DNA of 64,000 nucleotides from Lyophyllum atratum (lineage: Eukaryota > Basidiomycota > Agaricomycetes > Agaricales > Lyophyllaceae). The stretch covers positions 1-64,000 of the forward strand of contig JACGCN010000015.1 of NCBI GenBank assembly GCA_014905825.1, read 5' to 3'. Position 1 is the first letter of the stretch. Every line of letters starts with the position of its first letter. Made by a program: the position numbers and the translations under genes. The notes under the pieces are model-generated. The model was not told the origin of the DNA, did no database searches, and saw only the letters and a list, made by a program, of their open reading frames with translations. This document shows, piece after piece, positions 22,522 through 33,540 of the stretch.

Positions 22522-23084
22522 ATGGCCTCCACCTGCCCCAACTCCAACTCGCCACTCGTCGAACACAGTGGTGACGACGCGCTGCCATCTCCAGACACCA
22601 CCGACTCTGACTCCGAGGGAGAATATTCTTCTTCGGATTCAGATGACTCCGATGGTAAGTCTATACTATCATTGATCTGTCATAACACCTTTACTGACTT
22701 CCATTAGCCCGACTCGCGGGCTTTGCCCACTGCACGTTTTGCGGTGCAAAGCAGTATTCTCACACTCTACTCGACTATCGAATCCGCGACCCCCGCCTCA
22801 TGCTCCGTGTGACACCTGTTGGAAACATCATCTGTCACATTGGCGGCGACCGTGCAGTGGTCAACCTCTACTGTGGCCGTGATCCCACCAAATTCCTAAT
22901 ACCCTTTGTGGAAATAATCAACAACATCCTCTGCTTCACGTGGATCTGCTCGGTGTGTTTGCAGAAGGCATTCATTGTAGTCGTACCCCTCAATGATGAG
23001 AACTGGGGAGTCGATGGATACAAGGGGGCCCAGAGACAGAGATTCGTGCCATTCTCTCTGGACGGCCCGCAATGCGTAGATTAA
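22522..23084 (+). CDS. Hypothetical protein with acidic Ser-rich N-terminus, two exons
   Basis: The model starts MASTCPNSNS at 22522 and runs through an Asp/Ser-rich stretch (TTDSDSEGEYSSSDSDDSD). It splices a 53-nt intron (22655-22707, GTAAGT...TTAG) into ARLAGFAHCTFCGAKQ, then VGNIICHIGGDRAV and NLYCGRDPTKF, and stops at 23084. CTFC could be half of a zinc site. Part of the second exon overlaps an equally long minus-strand frame at 23426-22896 that carries NFKLIYALRAVQREW and SPVLIIEGYDYNECL, so which strand is real beyond about 22896 is unsettled. No function is assigned. Confidence 0.35.
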
Positions 23085-23159
23085 CTTGAAATTGTCTATT
23101 TTTATGTCTACCAAACAATTTACCCCTCGACCAAGATCAACGACATATGTAAGTCCATG

Positions 23160-23325
23160 GCTTCCCGCTTCCTCGGTTTTCTGAATTTCCAATGCACTCG
23201 TAGGCTCCACATGCCATCTATTGGTATCAGGCGGCTGTCTACACCTCTTTTTTTGAATCTCCAATGCACCTGTAGGCTCCACATGCCACCTATTGGTATC
23301 AGGCGGCTGTTTTCCCAGCCAAGCG
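23160..23325. repeat. Tandem duplication of about 70 bp
   Basis: Two copies of CCAATGCAC(C/T)(T/C)GTAGGCTCC followed by ACATGCCA(T/C)CTATTGGTAT and CAGGCGGCTGT stand in tandem. On the minus strand the duplication is in frame within the 23426-22896 open frame. Confidence 0.8.
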
Positions 23326-23644
23326 CTAAGCATGAGGGGTGCTAAGAGCCACGCCGCTTGCAGTGATCCATGATGTTCCATGATGTAGCCTTTTCCCTGA
23401 TCAGGCAACCACTCTGGTTTTTCCACAGATCTCGCGTGGGGGGCTGAGCTGGGTATAGGGCTCGTGTCGCGCTGGCTGATCTGTCGCTGGATTCCCCTAT
23501 TACACCGGCTCCTTATTTTTTTTGCACTGAAATTTATGGTATGTCATCGCTGTAAATATTGGTGGGCGTGCTGACTATAAAAATAATTATGGCCACAGGA
23601 TTCCAGAATATCCCTCCCTTCCCCCCTTGTGAGTTCACCTCCCT

Positions 23645-23810
23645 CCGTGTCGGGTCTTACCATAGGCCCTACGGCATAGAGGGTGCTGCCATCCCTGTGT
23701 GCCGGGCCTTACCATAGGCCCTACGGCATGCAGCGTTTCACTCGAAGTCTAGCCTCGTCCACCTCCCTTCTCACCTCTGCATGCTGGGCCTGACCATAGG
23801 CTCTACGGCC
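23645..23810 (+). repeat. Three copies of a 25-base motif ending CCATAGGCYCTACGGC
   Basis: Copies at about 23647, 23697 and 23784 share GCCGGGYCTTACCATAGG and CYCTACGGC. Three more copies occur at 34065-34145. Spacing is irregular, so this is not a simple tandem array. Confidence 0.7.
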
Positions 23811-24159
23811 GCTGCTCATGACTGATGCTTGCCCACAGGATGACAGTGATATAACCCCTGCCCACGCTCACAGCTATGAGTAAGGTATACCTGCTGCTAC
23901 CATTCTCATTCCAGCACTTACTCGCTTGCATGTTGCAGACGCGCTCAGGGACTGTCTTCTCCTCGTCAGACTTTACACTCCGAGGCTGTGACGTTCCGGA
24001 TACACTGCTGCTGCAGCTGGCGGTTTGTCAATGCTGCTTTAGCGCTATAGAGCCCTTTACTAAATACTTAACAGGCTCAGCCCGGAGCCCTATTTGCGCC
24101 GTACGACTGCCATCAATTGATGGCAGCCCGTATGTTCCTATTCTATCCATGGCCCATCC

Positions 24160-24960
24160 TGGAGTGCAGTCAACAACCGCTCGCTTGTCGCCCGCTGAGC
24201 AGTGCATGGCTGATAGGAAGGCTGCAAAGAGGGCACCAGGGACAAAGCTTTCTAAAGCAATGCATGCTCAAACACCAGCAGAAATTGAGGAAATGCACAA
24301 TGTGCCGTATTTGAATGCAGTTGGCTCTTTGCAATACCTTTCTACAATGACCCGCCCCGACATTTCCTATGCAGTGTCATGCTTAGGTCGCTTCAATTCA
24401 TCTCCTGGACCGAAGCACTGGGCTGGAGTCAAGCATTTGTTGCGCTATTGCAAAGGCACACTTGATTACAAGCTGCATTACAATGGTAGTCTGGGCACAG
24501 AGCTGTTTACCACATTCTGCGATGCTTCTCATGGTGATTGCCCGGATTCTGGACGCTCTACTGGATATCTGACAACACTTGGTGGTGGAGCAATTGGCTG
24601 GAGCAGCAAATTGCAAACCTTTGTTGCGCTTTCAACAACTGAAGCAGAGTACATTGCTGCAGTTGAAGCTGGGAAGGAGATCCTATGGATGCGCAACATT
24701 TTGCATGAGATGGGCTACACAGTCAAGGAAGCCTCTCCCCTCATGATTGACAACCAATCCGCTCTCAGTGTCACCAAGAACCCCGAGCATCATGGGCGCA
24801 TGAAACAGCTTGATCTCTGTTATTTCTGGCTTAGAGACGTTGTAGATGCACGCAAAATTGCGCCTCATCACATCCCTGGCACTGAACAAGTGGCAGATAT
24901 ACTTACTAAACCCCTTCCTCTTCCAAAAGTCCCTCTTGTTTACTTATTATTTCTTGACTT
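24160..24960 (+). pseudogene. Copia RNase H domain fragment
   Basis: Recognisable copia pieces in order: VPYLNAVGSLQYLSTMTRPD, SYAVSCLGRFNSSPGPKHW, LLRYCKGTLDYKLHY, FCDASHGDCPDSGRSTGYL (catalytic Asp), WSSKLQTFVALSTTEAEY (Glu), MIDNQSALSV (Asp) and IPGTEQVADILTKPLP. The frame is open and joins an unrelated upstream frame, so there is no true start. RNase H would remove element RNA during reverse transcription. It is the 3' end of a pol gene whose other parts are missing. Confidence 0.85.
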
Positions 24961-24985
24961 GGAGATATACTGGTTCAGGGGGGAG

Positions 24986-25297
24986 TGTCAGAAACACCTT
25001 CTGGGCTATCTAATCTCGTTCCCAACCTATCTCCCATCAACCATCTTGATGGTTGTTACTCTACAGCATTCCTGCGTTGCAGGCTGTGTTGGTTGCATCA
25101 CCATCTTGATGGTGACTTACTACACTGCCTGTTGACCAGATCAGTTTCCTTAGCTACCATCTAACCAGTGCACACAGCCTTCTTGTGCACAGTATATATA
25201 GTAGATTAAATTGACCTGAAGTCCCCAGTTTCTAAGTTCGGACTTCAGGTCAGTTCCTCAATAAACTAGTCTAACTTCGGACTTCAGCTTGTAGGTG
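24986..25297 (+). repeat. Partial 3' LTR of copia fragment B
   Basis: Begins TGTCAGAAACACCTTCTGGG. It contains two copies of the hairpin-like CATCTTGATGG, a TATATATAG box, and repeated CGGACTTCAG motifs that are also in the solo LTR and in the LTR at 31358-31638. The last 50 or so bases are missing. Confidence 0.85.
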
Positions 25298-25623
25298 CAT
25301 AAGGGACCAGATTCACCCTCGCCGGATTCACACGTGTTCGACAAGCATCGGGCTCCTTCGCCGTTGTTGTCCATCGTCTCTACCCCGCCGGCTAGCAGTG
25401 TCCTCGGTTCCGCCCTAGCTTCACCCAAACTCCCTGGTTTACTACCTTCGTTGCCTCCATCACATTCGTCCCGTCAATCTGCCATCGTCCGCCAGTTTTC
25501 CCCAAACCTCCATCGCCCGAACCTCCTTCGCCTTCACCTCCATCGCCTTCCACGACTTTGTCTTCATCGTGTTCCTCGCATTCATTCCCCATCTTCTCAG
25601 TTTCCAAGCCTATCACGTCCACC

Positions 25624-28097
25624 ATGTCCACCGACTTGTCTTCCTTCGCTACTGTTGAACATGTCCACCCCTCCAAATGTCCTTTGTTGTCCGCAGGGGA
25701 TCTTACTCCTGAAGTCGTCCATCGGTTCGAACGCACGTGTTGCAATTTCTTTGAACATAAGGAAGTCAAGCCGGCCGACCAGGTCCGCAAGATCACTGCT
25801 GGTTTTGTTGATGACCGAATTGCCGACTGGATCCAGAACGAACACGAATCCCTTGTAGCGCTCACCTTTCCTGCTTTCATGGCTCGCGTCCACGAGAATT
25901 ACTTGCATGACGATTCGGAGCGCATGCTCCGCCGCAAGATCACTGCTTCCGTCCTCGTGCCACCCAGATTGTTTTGGGATTGGTTCCAGGAGATTCTCAA
26001 AACAACTTCATGCTAAAGAATACCAACTCGTTCCTCGACGACAACGCCCTCCGTCCTCGCATCAAATCTGGCATCGACAAAGAGTTGGACAAGTTGTACA
26101 CCCAGGAGAAGGCGAACACTGAAGTCTCCCTCAAGGACTTCGTCGCCGCTGTGCGCAACTGCGATACGAAACGCCGCACGGATAACAAACGTGCCCGCGA
26201 TGCAGTCGACGCCTCTCGTGCTGCGGATGCTTCTTCTTAGCAAACGCCAGGCCCTGTCGGGCACGTCTCGCAATGCCAACTCCACCGCCTCTGCTACGCC
26301 CGCTGCTACTAAATCCAAGTCGAACTTTCCCCAACGTAAACTTTGCCTCCTGCCTTTGACCGACACTCAGCGTACATACCTCGACCACGTCTCTCGCACC
26401 TGTCCCACCGGTTACCCGAACCCAGACACTTTCGCATCCTCTTGCTCGCACGCGGCTCATGTGGCCACCACGGCGGATAACCCCGCATACGTCGCTCCCA
26501 CTCCAGCCGCCGCTGTTGTCCCCGTTGCGGCCACGACATCTTTCACGACCACCGCATGGGCAGACGAGATCACCGCGGTCATGCCGAGCAACACTTCGTT
26601 CCAAGCTCCTTCTACTGCTATCGATTCGGATGAAGAGGCAAGTCCTGTCCCTCATCGTGCCACCCATCTTCTTTATCATTGCACCATGAATGGGCCCGCC
26701 CAATCGTTACCTGTCCCCATCATCTCGCTCTCTGATAACAGTGCTCATCTAACGTTGATTTCTCCAGAGTTAGTATCCCATCTCGGCCTATCGGTTTTCA
26801 CGCTAAAGACCCCCGAACTCGTATCCGTCGCAATGTCATCGCCTTCAGCTCCCAAGACCGTTTCTTCCTTATCGTCCTACGTCAAACTATCCGTGACCTC
26901 CACCGACGGCCAATGGCACTCATCGCTCCCGGTCTACCATCTCCACGACAGTCGCACCGCCAGTGGCGCCGCCTTCGGCGCATTCGAAATCCCTGACGAC
27001 GACTTAATCTCGAATTGTATCAACAGCGTTCTCGACACGACAGGCTTCTTGCCTTTAACTCGATCGTTACCATGACCTGTAGGTTAGGCTCTGACGTCCA
27101 GATCGTACCGTCCCGCACCGATATTTCTGCTGCCGATTTTGCGCTCCTGTTCTTCGAACACTGGTTTTGCGAGAACGGTCTCCCTCTCGAAATCATCTGT
27201 GATCGAGATAAACTCTTCGTCTCGAAATTTTGGAAGGCTCTTCATGTCCTGACTGGTATAGACAAAATGTCGAGCTCGTACCACCCACAGACCGACGGCG
27301 CAAGCGAACGGTCCAACAAGACTGTAAACCAGGCACTTAGATATCACATTGACCGAAATCAGTCAGGCTGGGTTCGCGCCCTCCCTCGAGTTCGTTTCGA
27401 CATAATGAACACCGTTAACAAGTCCACAGGCTTCTCCCCTTTCCTAATTGTGCATGAGTCCCCGAGTGATCCCTCCCGTGTTCGCCGCACCCGACCGTTG
27501 CCCAACTAAGGAAGAGGATCTCGCTTGGTCCGTGATTGTCCAGTTGGAACGCGACCTCACTGAGGCCAAGGATAATCTCCTTCAAGCCAAAATAACACAG
27601 GACGCGCACGCTAACAAGCTTCGCGGCGAGAACCACAAGTTCAAAGAGAACGATCGTATTATGATATCGACCGCACACCGCCGACAGGAATACAAGAAGA
27701 AGAACAATGGAAAGGCTGCGAAGTTCAGGCCAAGATCGACGGGCCTTACACCATAATGAAGATCAACTTACAAAATTCTACCGTCACCGTTAACATGCCC
27801 AATCGCCCGAAGGCTTTCAACACCTTCCATTTCTCCGAGGTCCTCCCCTTCCACGAAAACGACCCCAACCTCTTCCCAGCTCACCAACTCGCGGAGCCGG
27901 GCCCTGCAGTGGTCATTGACGGCGAAGACGAATACCTCGTGGACAAGATCATTGACTCCCGCGTTCGCGGACGCGGGATGCAGTACCTCGTCACCTACAC
28001 CGGTTGGGGTCCTGAAGAAAACCGCTGGCTCTCTGGCTCCGAATGCGCCGAAATGGAGGCGCTCGACATCTGGTTGGCAGGACAAGGTCTTGGGTAG
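25624..28097 (+). pseudogene. Gypsy gag-protease-integrase-chromodomain with internal deletion
   Basis: Gag starts MSTDLSSFATVEHVHPSKCP and shows CPLLSAGDLTPEVV and FEHKEVKPADQVRKI, with a frameshift near 26000 before LKNTNSFLDDNALRPRI. A protease-like region (LLYHCTMNGPAQSLPVPIIS, LTLISPELVSHLGL) ends near 27060. It is fused to integrase sequence lacking the first catalytic Asp: FNSIVTMTCRLGSDVQIVP, ICDRDKLFVSKFW (second Asp), YHPQTDGASERSNK (Glu). Frame changes near 27480 and 27756 lead to the chromodomain EDEYLVDKIIDSRV, QYLVTYTGWGPEENRW and ALDIWLAGQ. The result is a deletion derivative unable to copy itself. Confidence 0.85.
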
Positions 28098-28230
28098 TTT
28101 ACTCTTTTCCTTCTATCCCTGCCACCGGTAGCTTTCCCACAGGGTTTTGACGCACCCGACTGAGCAGTTTTACCTACCTCGCTCCTTTTTTCCCTTCCAT
28201 CCCATAGCTTCTTTTTTCTGGCGGGGAGGG

Positions 28231-28424
28231 GTGTAATCCTGCAGATCACTTACATCCTCCCGCACACTGATCGAGACTTACGTAACGCACACACCCATTC
28301 GACACTCACATATATTCACCTCACCTCCGCTTCCTCCCACATCTCATCTCTCGTACCCTGCCTTTGCTCTAATCAATATTCGCCATTCCCTTTCATTTGG
28401 TGCGTTCCTATCAGTTAGTGTTGT
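28231..28424 (+). repeat. Probable 3' LTR of gypsy element 3
   Basis: A purine tract GGCGGGGAGGGG precedes TGTAATCCTGCAGATCACTT, the expected position of a gypsy 3' LTR. The right boundary near 28424 is set only by the start of copia sequence and no second copy is available. Confidence 0.5.
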
Positions 28425-28426
28425 CC

Positions 28427-31011
28427 CTATCCAAGGGGCCTTCCATAGACGTATGCAAGGCATCCCCAAACTCGAAGATGGCTAACATCTGGTTTGCACT
28501 TATGCCAGCCTTGATAAGGCGTCATTGGCTGAGGCGCAGTAGGGAGACGGTTTAAAGCATGTATCTGAGCGCCCAGACACCATTCCCAAAATGACGGGGG
28601 CAAGCCAGATTCATTAAGCATCGCAGTAATGTCATCAGCCAGAGTCCTGTTGGTGCGTTCTGCAACACCATTCTGCTGAGGACGATTACGCGTGGTATGG
28701 CGGCGCTGAATGCCACATTCATTGGTAAATTTAATGAATGCATTGGACATGTATTCCCCACCCTTATCCTCCTGCAGCGCTAGAATTTTCGCATCGAAAT
28801 GGTTCTCTGCGTACACTTTGAAGGTCTGGAATGCAACCAATGTATCGCTTTTTTGCCCAATACCCATCGCAGCTTTAAAGCTGGTGCAGTCATCTATGAA
28901 TGTAACGCAGTAACGACTGCCTTGCTGTGAGGTAACCAGCAGAGGACCATGGAGGTCACTGTGGATCAATTCAAGTTGCTTAGAAGCACGACTAGGTGAC
29001 GAGGGGAAAGGATTTGAGCGCATTTTGCCAGCCAAGCATGGCTCACAAATTGGATCAGGCTTCTGAGATGATTTTAACGCAAGCCCAGTCACCAGCTCAT
29101 CCTTGATCATCTTCTTGACATGTGCATAATTAGGAACGTTCAAAGCTGGGCGGAGCTCGCAGACGCAGCTCGTAGCACGCTTAGCCATCAGCTGACATAA
29201 CATAAATTTTGATCTCCCCTGAGAGCGAATGTCACGCCCGGTTCAAATCTTTATCTGTGATAGATCTGGACTCCCTCCTCATCGACTATCTTCCATATGG
29301 CCTCGAAGACACACAGGAAAATCTCGTAGACTACTTCATACTACCTATGGCAACTTATAGAAAAAATTCACCACCCCAAAACCTCGAGAAATGCTTGCTA
29401 ACCCTAACCCTAAGATGTGGAGACCATTGCTCTCCTCGAGGAAACTCGTTATTTTCACGGACGCCCGCCTGTCCCAAAGACAGGGTAACTAACATAGACT
29501 TGGCTTGGGAATTTTCGAAGTGTGTGGAAGTGGCTTCAAACGACTCTAAATGGCGGCGTGCAAACGGACGACGTATGGGACGCGTTCATCACCGGGTCAC
29601 GGTGCGGACTCTAAATCTATCTTATGTCAGCTGATGGTTAAGCGTGCTGCGAGCTGCGTCTGCGAGCTGCACCCAGCTTTGAACGTCCCTGTTGTGATGT
29701 GCAAAGCGACGATGCCATAGGTTCAGATCAAGGGGAAGCATCGAGGTAATGCCTGCTCTCCGAAACTGGTTCAGTGGATCCATCCAAACGTGCAGAGTTG
29801 TTGGAGTTAATGGATGCACAGAACAACTTCTTTCCATCTAAACCGAAATGCATGGCTTTAGAATCAATGTGGATATGATAGCCTTCATTTCGAGTTAAGT
29901 ATAGACAGGATAGAAGGTTGTTTCGGAGTAAGGGGACATGCAAGACGGTAAACTCTATAGCTCTGAGCTCCTTGCCATTGACTATTGGCTTGAAAACTAC
30001 AGAACCAACTCCAGCTGAATAAATAAGCGTGTTGTCTGCTAACCTGATTGGAATGCGACAGGGGGTATAGTTGCGAACCCAATTTTGGTGGGGCGTCATG
30101 TGAGTAGTGGTGCCTGTGTCTGCAATCCAATCAAAGTCAGCATGGAGCTGAAGCGGAGTAGAGAGATCAGAATGATCTGGGAGACGAGTACTTGCATTTC
30201 CGGCAAATTCCTCCGGGGCGTCCTTGGCTGCATTAGCCTGTTCTGAGCGCTTTTTCTGGCGTGGCCTTTGTGCATTGTCTTTAGCCTGCTTCTGTGCCCT
30301 TTGGTAAGCGAAGCATTTAGTCACATTATGACCAGGTTTGCCACAGAAGTCACAAATTGCATTGACCAGGGCTGCAGCCATGGCAATTGTGGAGGCAGAA
30401 GTGTCTGCAGCGCGACGACATCGTTGGGTTTCCTCTGTAACAAAGGCTTGCTGAATGGTAGCCTTGTCGAGTTTGTCAAGAAGGAGGAGAGACAAGGTGA
30501 GGTTGGAGAACTCTTCAGGCAGAGATCTAACATGGAGGCTAGCTCACTGTCCAATTCGTCAATGCTGAAGGAAGCGGGGCGCGAATCCTTGATGTGACGC
30601 AATGCCAGGTCAACTCTGTTCATAAGAGTTTGAAGTGACTCCTCTTCCTCCTTTCTGATGGAGAATAAGTCGGGCATTAAAACGCTTTTGCAGATGCACT
30701 TTCTCTAGTGCTTTCCACATCTGCACAGAGTCATCAGAGATTCCTTGAAAATGAATCCTCTGGTCAGGCTGGACCATTAAGTAGATGTGACCAGCTGCCT
30801 TCTCAGCTAGCAGTTCCCAGGCATCGACGGCAGCATGGTCCGTGGAGGTGCGGGGTGATGACACAGCAGGCAGAGTAGATTTGCCTGAAACGATGCGCCA
30901 GAGGCCCTGGGACATCAGCCAGGCTTGCATTTCACCTGACCAGGTGGGATAATTGGTAGCATCAAGTTTGGCAAAGCCAAATTTGGTGGTGTTGGAATTG
31001 GATGATGACAT
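28427..31011 (-). pseudogene. Copia gag-protease-integrase (frameshifted, truncated)
   Basis: Gag starts MSSSNSNTTKFGFAKLDATN at 31011 (NYPTWSGEMQAWLMSQGLW), shifts frame near 30660 and continues with LQTLMNRVDLALRHI. The zinc knuckle is CDFCGKPGHNVTKCF and the protease start is DWIADTGTTTHMT. GAG-pre-integrase reads LNLWHRRFAHHN, is broken by the inserted element, and resumes YAHVKKMIKDELVTGLALKS and PICEPCLAGKM. Integrase shows ELIHSDLHGPLL (Asp), QEDKGGEYMS (Asp), RPQQNGVAERTNRTL (Glu) and HLRVWGCLAYVYGR, then homology stops. Confidence 0.87.
29132..29690. mobile_element. 559-bp non-autonomous element with 70-bp inverted ends
   Basis: The two ends are inverted copies over about 70 bp: AGGAACGTTCAAAGCTGGG at 29132 and, read inwards from 29690, AGGGACGTTCAAAGCTGGG, both followed by AGCTCGCAGACGCAGCTCG and ending CATCAGCTGACATAA. 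About six mismatches separate them. It cleanly splits the copia frame between AHHN and YAHV. The flanks suggest at most a 3-bp target duplication (AAC/AAT on the minus strand). The interior contains a 141-codon frame without recognised features and TAACCCTAACCCTAAG. Confidence 0.8.
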
Positions 31012-31343
31012 GATGGCGCTTTGGGGTGTTCTGAACACTATGAATCAAATGGAATACAACCAAGTTCCAGCAATAATGAGCTGGCAGGGTTCCAATTTGA
31101 GCCTTCAGGAATGTGTGCAGCAGAAAAGGCGAGGTATAGTAAATGTAGGTATGTGCTGACTTCCCAGTTGTGACACCTCCCAGATCAACGGGGTTACCGG
31201 GATATTTCTGAGGTAGGTTATAAGCAACACCTACTAAAGGGTAGGGGCCCAACAGTTGGAAGGCAAAGTAACTAAAGGGAGCTGTGCACACACTATAAAG
31301 GCAAGTGAGAATCAAAAAAAAATCGAACTAAGCTCTTAGAGCG

Positions 31344-31357
31344 CGGGGCCCATAACC
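31344..31357 (-). promoter_or_regulatory. Primer-binding site of copia A (internal tRNA-iMet type)
   Basis: Immediately after the 5' LTR the minus strand reads GGTTATGGGCCCC, an excellent complement to the anticodon-loop region of initiator Met tRNA, as in Drosophila copia. Confidence 0.7.
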
Positions 31358-31638
31358 TGTTAGAACAGGCAAGCGCAGGGATGTCAGGTTAGACAGCTAC
31401 AAGCTGAAGTCCGAAGTTAGAAACTTGTATATTGAGGAACTGACTGATCTAGTCACCTGAAGTCTGAAGTTAGAAACTGGGGACTTCAGGTCAATCTAAT
31501 CTACTATATATACTGTGCACAAGAAGGCTGTGTGTTCTGGATAGATGGTAGCTAAGGAAACTGAACAGTAACAACCATCAAGATGGTTGATGGGAGATAG
31601 GTTGGGAACGTTAGATAGCCCAGAGAGCGTTTCTAACA
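31358..31638 (-). repeat. 5' LTR of copia fragment A
   Basis: 281 bp; on the minus strand starts TGTTAGAAACGCTCTCTGGG and ends GCCTGTTCTAACA, so it has TGTTAG/CTAACA inverted tips. Shorter than the 362-bp solo LTR by internal deletion. Contains GTATATATAGTAG, a likely TATA region. Confidence 0.9.
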
Positions 31639-32895
31639 TTTGATTATTGACCTGGAAGGAAGAGTCTGCAGAGTAGTTCGGGAATGTACATGGTGCCAAC
31701 GAAGAAGAAGAAGATGCTGGTATGCATCCGGAGGAAGAGGGAATGGACAACAATGGCTACAATGACGCGAAACGTAAGCAATTAGTTGAAGAACTATGGG
31801 TATCGCAACATTACTGAATATATATACGGTAGATATAAGATACGGGTATGAAGAAACAGACAGGTTAAAGATCAGACCCAGAAGTAACTGTATCCCAATC
31901 AGGGCTATGCTCTCGAATCCCGTGCCTCTGACGCTTTGTAAGGTAGGGGACGTCCATATCCCACCTACATCACATGACGTTACTTCTCTGTGACATCACT
32001 GCCAAATTGAGAACGCGACCTTTGTGAACATGCAAGATAACGAATTCAGCCCTCTCAACACCAATCTCTTGAAAATCGGATTCCAGATTAAGTTCTATTT
32101 ACATGTCCTTGGTTAAGATCTCGAATATCATACAGTGGATATCAAAATTGAGAAAGAAGTATATAAAATAAGCAAAAGTATTTCCTGCAGCTGATGTAGC
32201 AGAAACCCAAGCCATAGCACGCTCGCCTGTTGACTTTTAATGATATGGGATACTCTTTAGGGTGTTTACTACACACACACTTCCTTTCCCAGCTGCATCC
32301 TCAACTCGTGGTTTGTTGAACACGCCTATGACCCTTCCCTCAAAGCTTTTGAGAAGGTTCAATACTGCCTTTCCGTTGTGTGGCAAACTGCGCGTCATGA
32401 GGGTGCAATGCAAGATCTCGAGAGGTGCGAGGGCAGACCTCGTTCCTCCACCATTGTTTCGGCTACTAGTAATTTGTAAGGCGATATATTTATAATCGTA
32501 CCAGTACACGGGTAGCTTCAGTATATATTTAATGCAAATCTGGGGACCGATTGTGTCCGTTCTATCTGAGTATTGTGTACCGCGCCCTATCATGGTACAC
32601 AGGTCGCGTTTTGACGGATTTGGCCTTGTCACGAATGGCACGTGACGTTAGTGGGATATGGACGTCCTCTACCTTAGGGCGAGGAGAATTGTTATTCTCA
32701 ATGGCGGCAATCTTTTCTCGGGCTTGTTTGGGACCCCATCTTTATTGTTATCTCGATGGCGGCAATCTTTTCTCGGGCTTGTTTGGGATCCCATCTTTAC
32801 CTTAATCTGCTTACGCAATTCCAGGTTGATGTGATGTTCATTCTGGGCCTTCTGGGCTGCGAGATTAAAAGATTAGGAAAGGTAATAAATAAAGA
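31639..32895. other. Unassigned region with one 57-bp tandem duplication
   Basis: No supported gene. A 134-codon minus frame at 32641-32237 lacks motifs. At 32698-32803 two copies of ATGGCGGCAATCTTTTCTCG followed by GGCTTGTTTGGGA(C/T)CCCATC stand in tandem. Confidence 0.4.
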
Positions 32896-32897
32896 TT

Positions 32898-33540
32898 AGA
32901 AAAGAAAATATCGTTGAATTTCCAGCAGAGTATCGGCAAGCGAACACTTCCTGCGGAAGCTTTGCAATGGTTTTGCGTGCATTTTCCACAGCATCACGGG
33001 ACAGTCACGCTGAGACCCTGGTGTCATCAATTTTATGATGTTCGCAGGTTGAGATGCTGGTTCGAGACCCCATGCATCAGCATTTTCACAACCACTTGCG
33101 TCATTAGCAAAGGACCGCTCTCGTCCAGGCGTCAGAGGAGCAGCTGGCAGACTCTCCTTTAACAAATTAGGGTCGATATTGCTATTGTCATCAGGAGGTT
33201 GATACCAGACTGTCTTCTGACCCTGTGGTCCGAGAGCAGTGGTGACCACGATGAGAGTGATGTTCGGACGAAAAGCAAAGATACGATGAAGGGTGGGGAA
33301 GAACGGAAATTCCCGCTCGATCTGTTCTTAAATTGTCAAGGAAATCGAAATACGGTGACGCACTCCATATATCGACTGCATGTTGAGGTCTCGACACAAG
33401 GGCCATCCCCCATGTAGAAAGAAAGAGTTTCTTCATTTCTTTGCGAGCTGCTATCACTATCGACGCCTTCTCCCGTTTGACGCAGTCGTTTGGCATTCTC
33501 GTAACAGTTGGTGAGGCTGCAACCATGGTCATCAGAGGGC
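32898..33540 (-). pseudogene. Fragment of an unrecognised protein
   Basis: Joining adjacent frames on the minus strand reads FPFFPTLHRIFAFRPNITLI, then VVTTALGPQGQKTVWYQPPD and SLADTLLEIQRYF. The upstream part (TEG followed by Ser-rich sequence) is in another frame. The composition and the LHRIF...RPNI...TTALGP pattern look like a real protein family rather than chance, but I cannot name it. No intact start-to-stop model exists here. Confidence 0.35.

Larger units (their letters stand above)
24140..25297 (+). mobile_element. Copia element fragment B: RNase H and partial 3' LTR
   Basis: Plus-strand fragment with the end of reverse transcriptase, RNase H, a purine tract (CAGGGGGGAG at 24977-24985) and the first 312 bp of a 3' LTR. 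The LTR matches the complete solo LTR at 35998-36359 until it is cut at about 25297, where gypsy sequence starts. The 5' part of the element is absent. Confidence 0.85.
25298..28424 (+). mobile_element. Ty3/gypsy chromodomain element 3, internally deleted
   Basis: Gag, protease-like region, C-terminal integrase, chromodomain and a probable 3' LTR follow in order on the plus strand. Reverse transcriptase, RNase H and the front half of integrase are missing. No 5' LTR is found; the left junction cuts copia fragment B and the right junction abuts copia fragment A. Confidence 0.82.
28427..31638 (-). mobile_element. Copia element fragment A: 5' LTR, gag, protease, integrase
   Basis: On the minus strand: 5' LTR 31638-31358, primer-binding site, gag, protease and integrase; it ends abruptly at 28427 after integrase, with no reverse transcriptase or 3' LTR. 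It belongs to the same LTR family as fragment B and the solo LTR. A 559-bp inverted-repeat element is inserted in the GAG-pre-integrase region. Confidence 0.87.

Noticed and set aside
22896..23426. Minus-strand 176-codon frame as a definite gene
   Set aside because: It overlaps the plus-strand two-exon model and contains a recent tandem duplication; neither strand can be preferred from sequence alone, so it was kept only as an alternative.
29395..29416. TAACCCTAACCCTAAG as a telomere remnant
   Set aside because: Only about two and a half CCCTAA units occur; too short to mean anything alone.
29209..29634. 141-codon frame filling the inverted-repeat element in copia A
   Set aside because: No recognisable domain, and the interior looks non-coding; not enough to call a transposase or captured gene.
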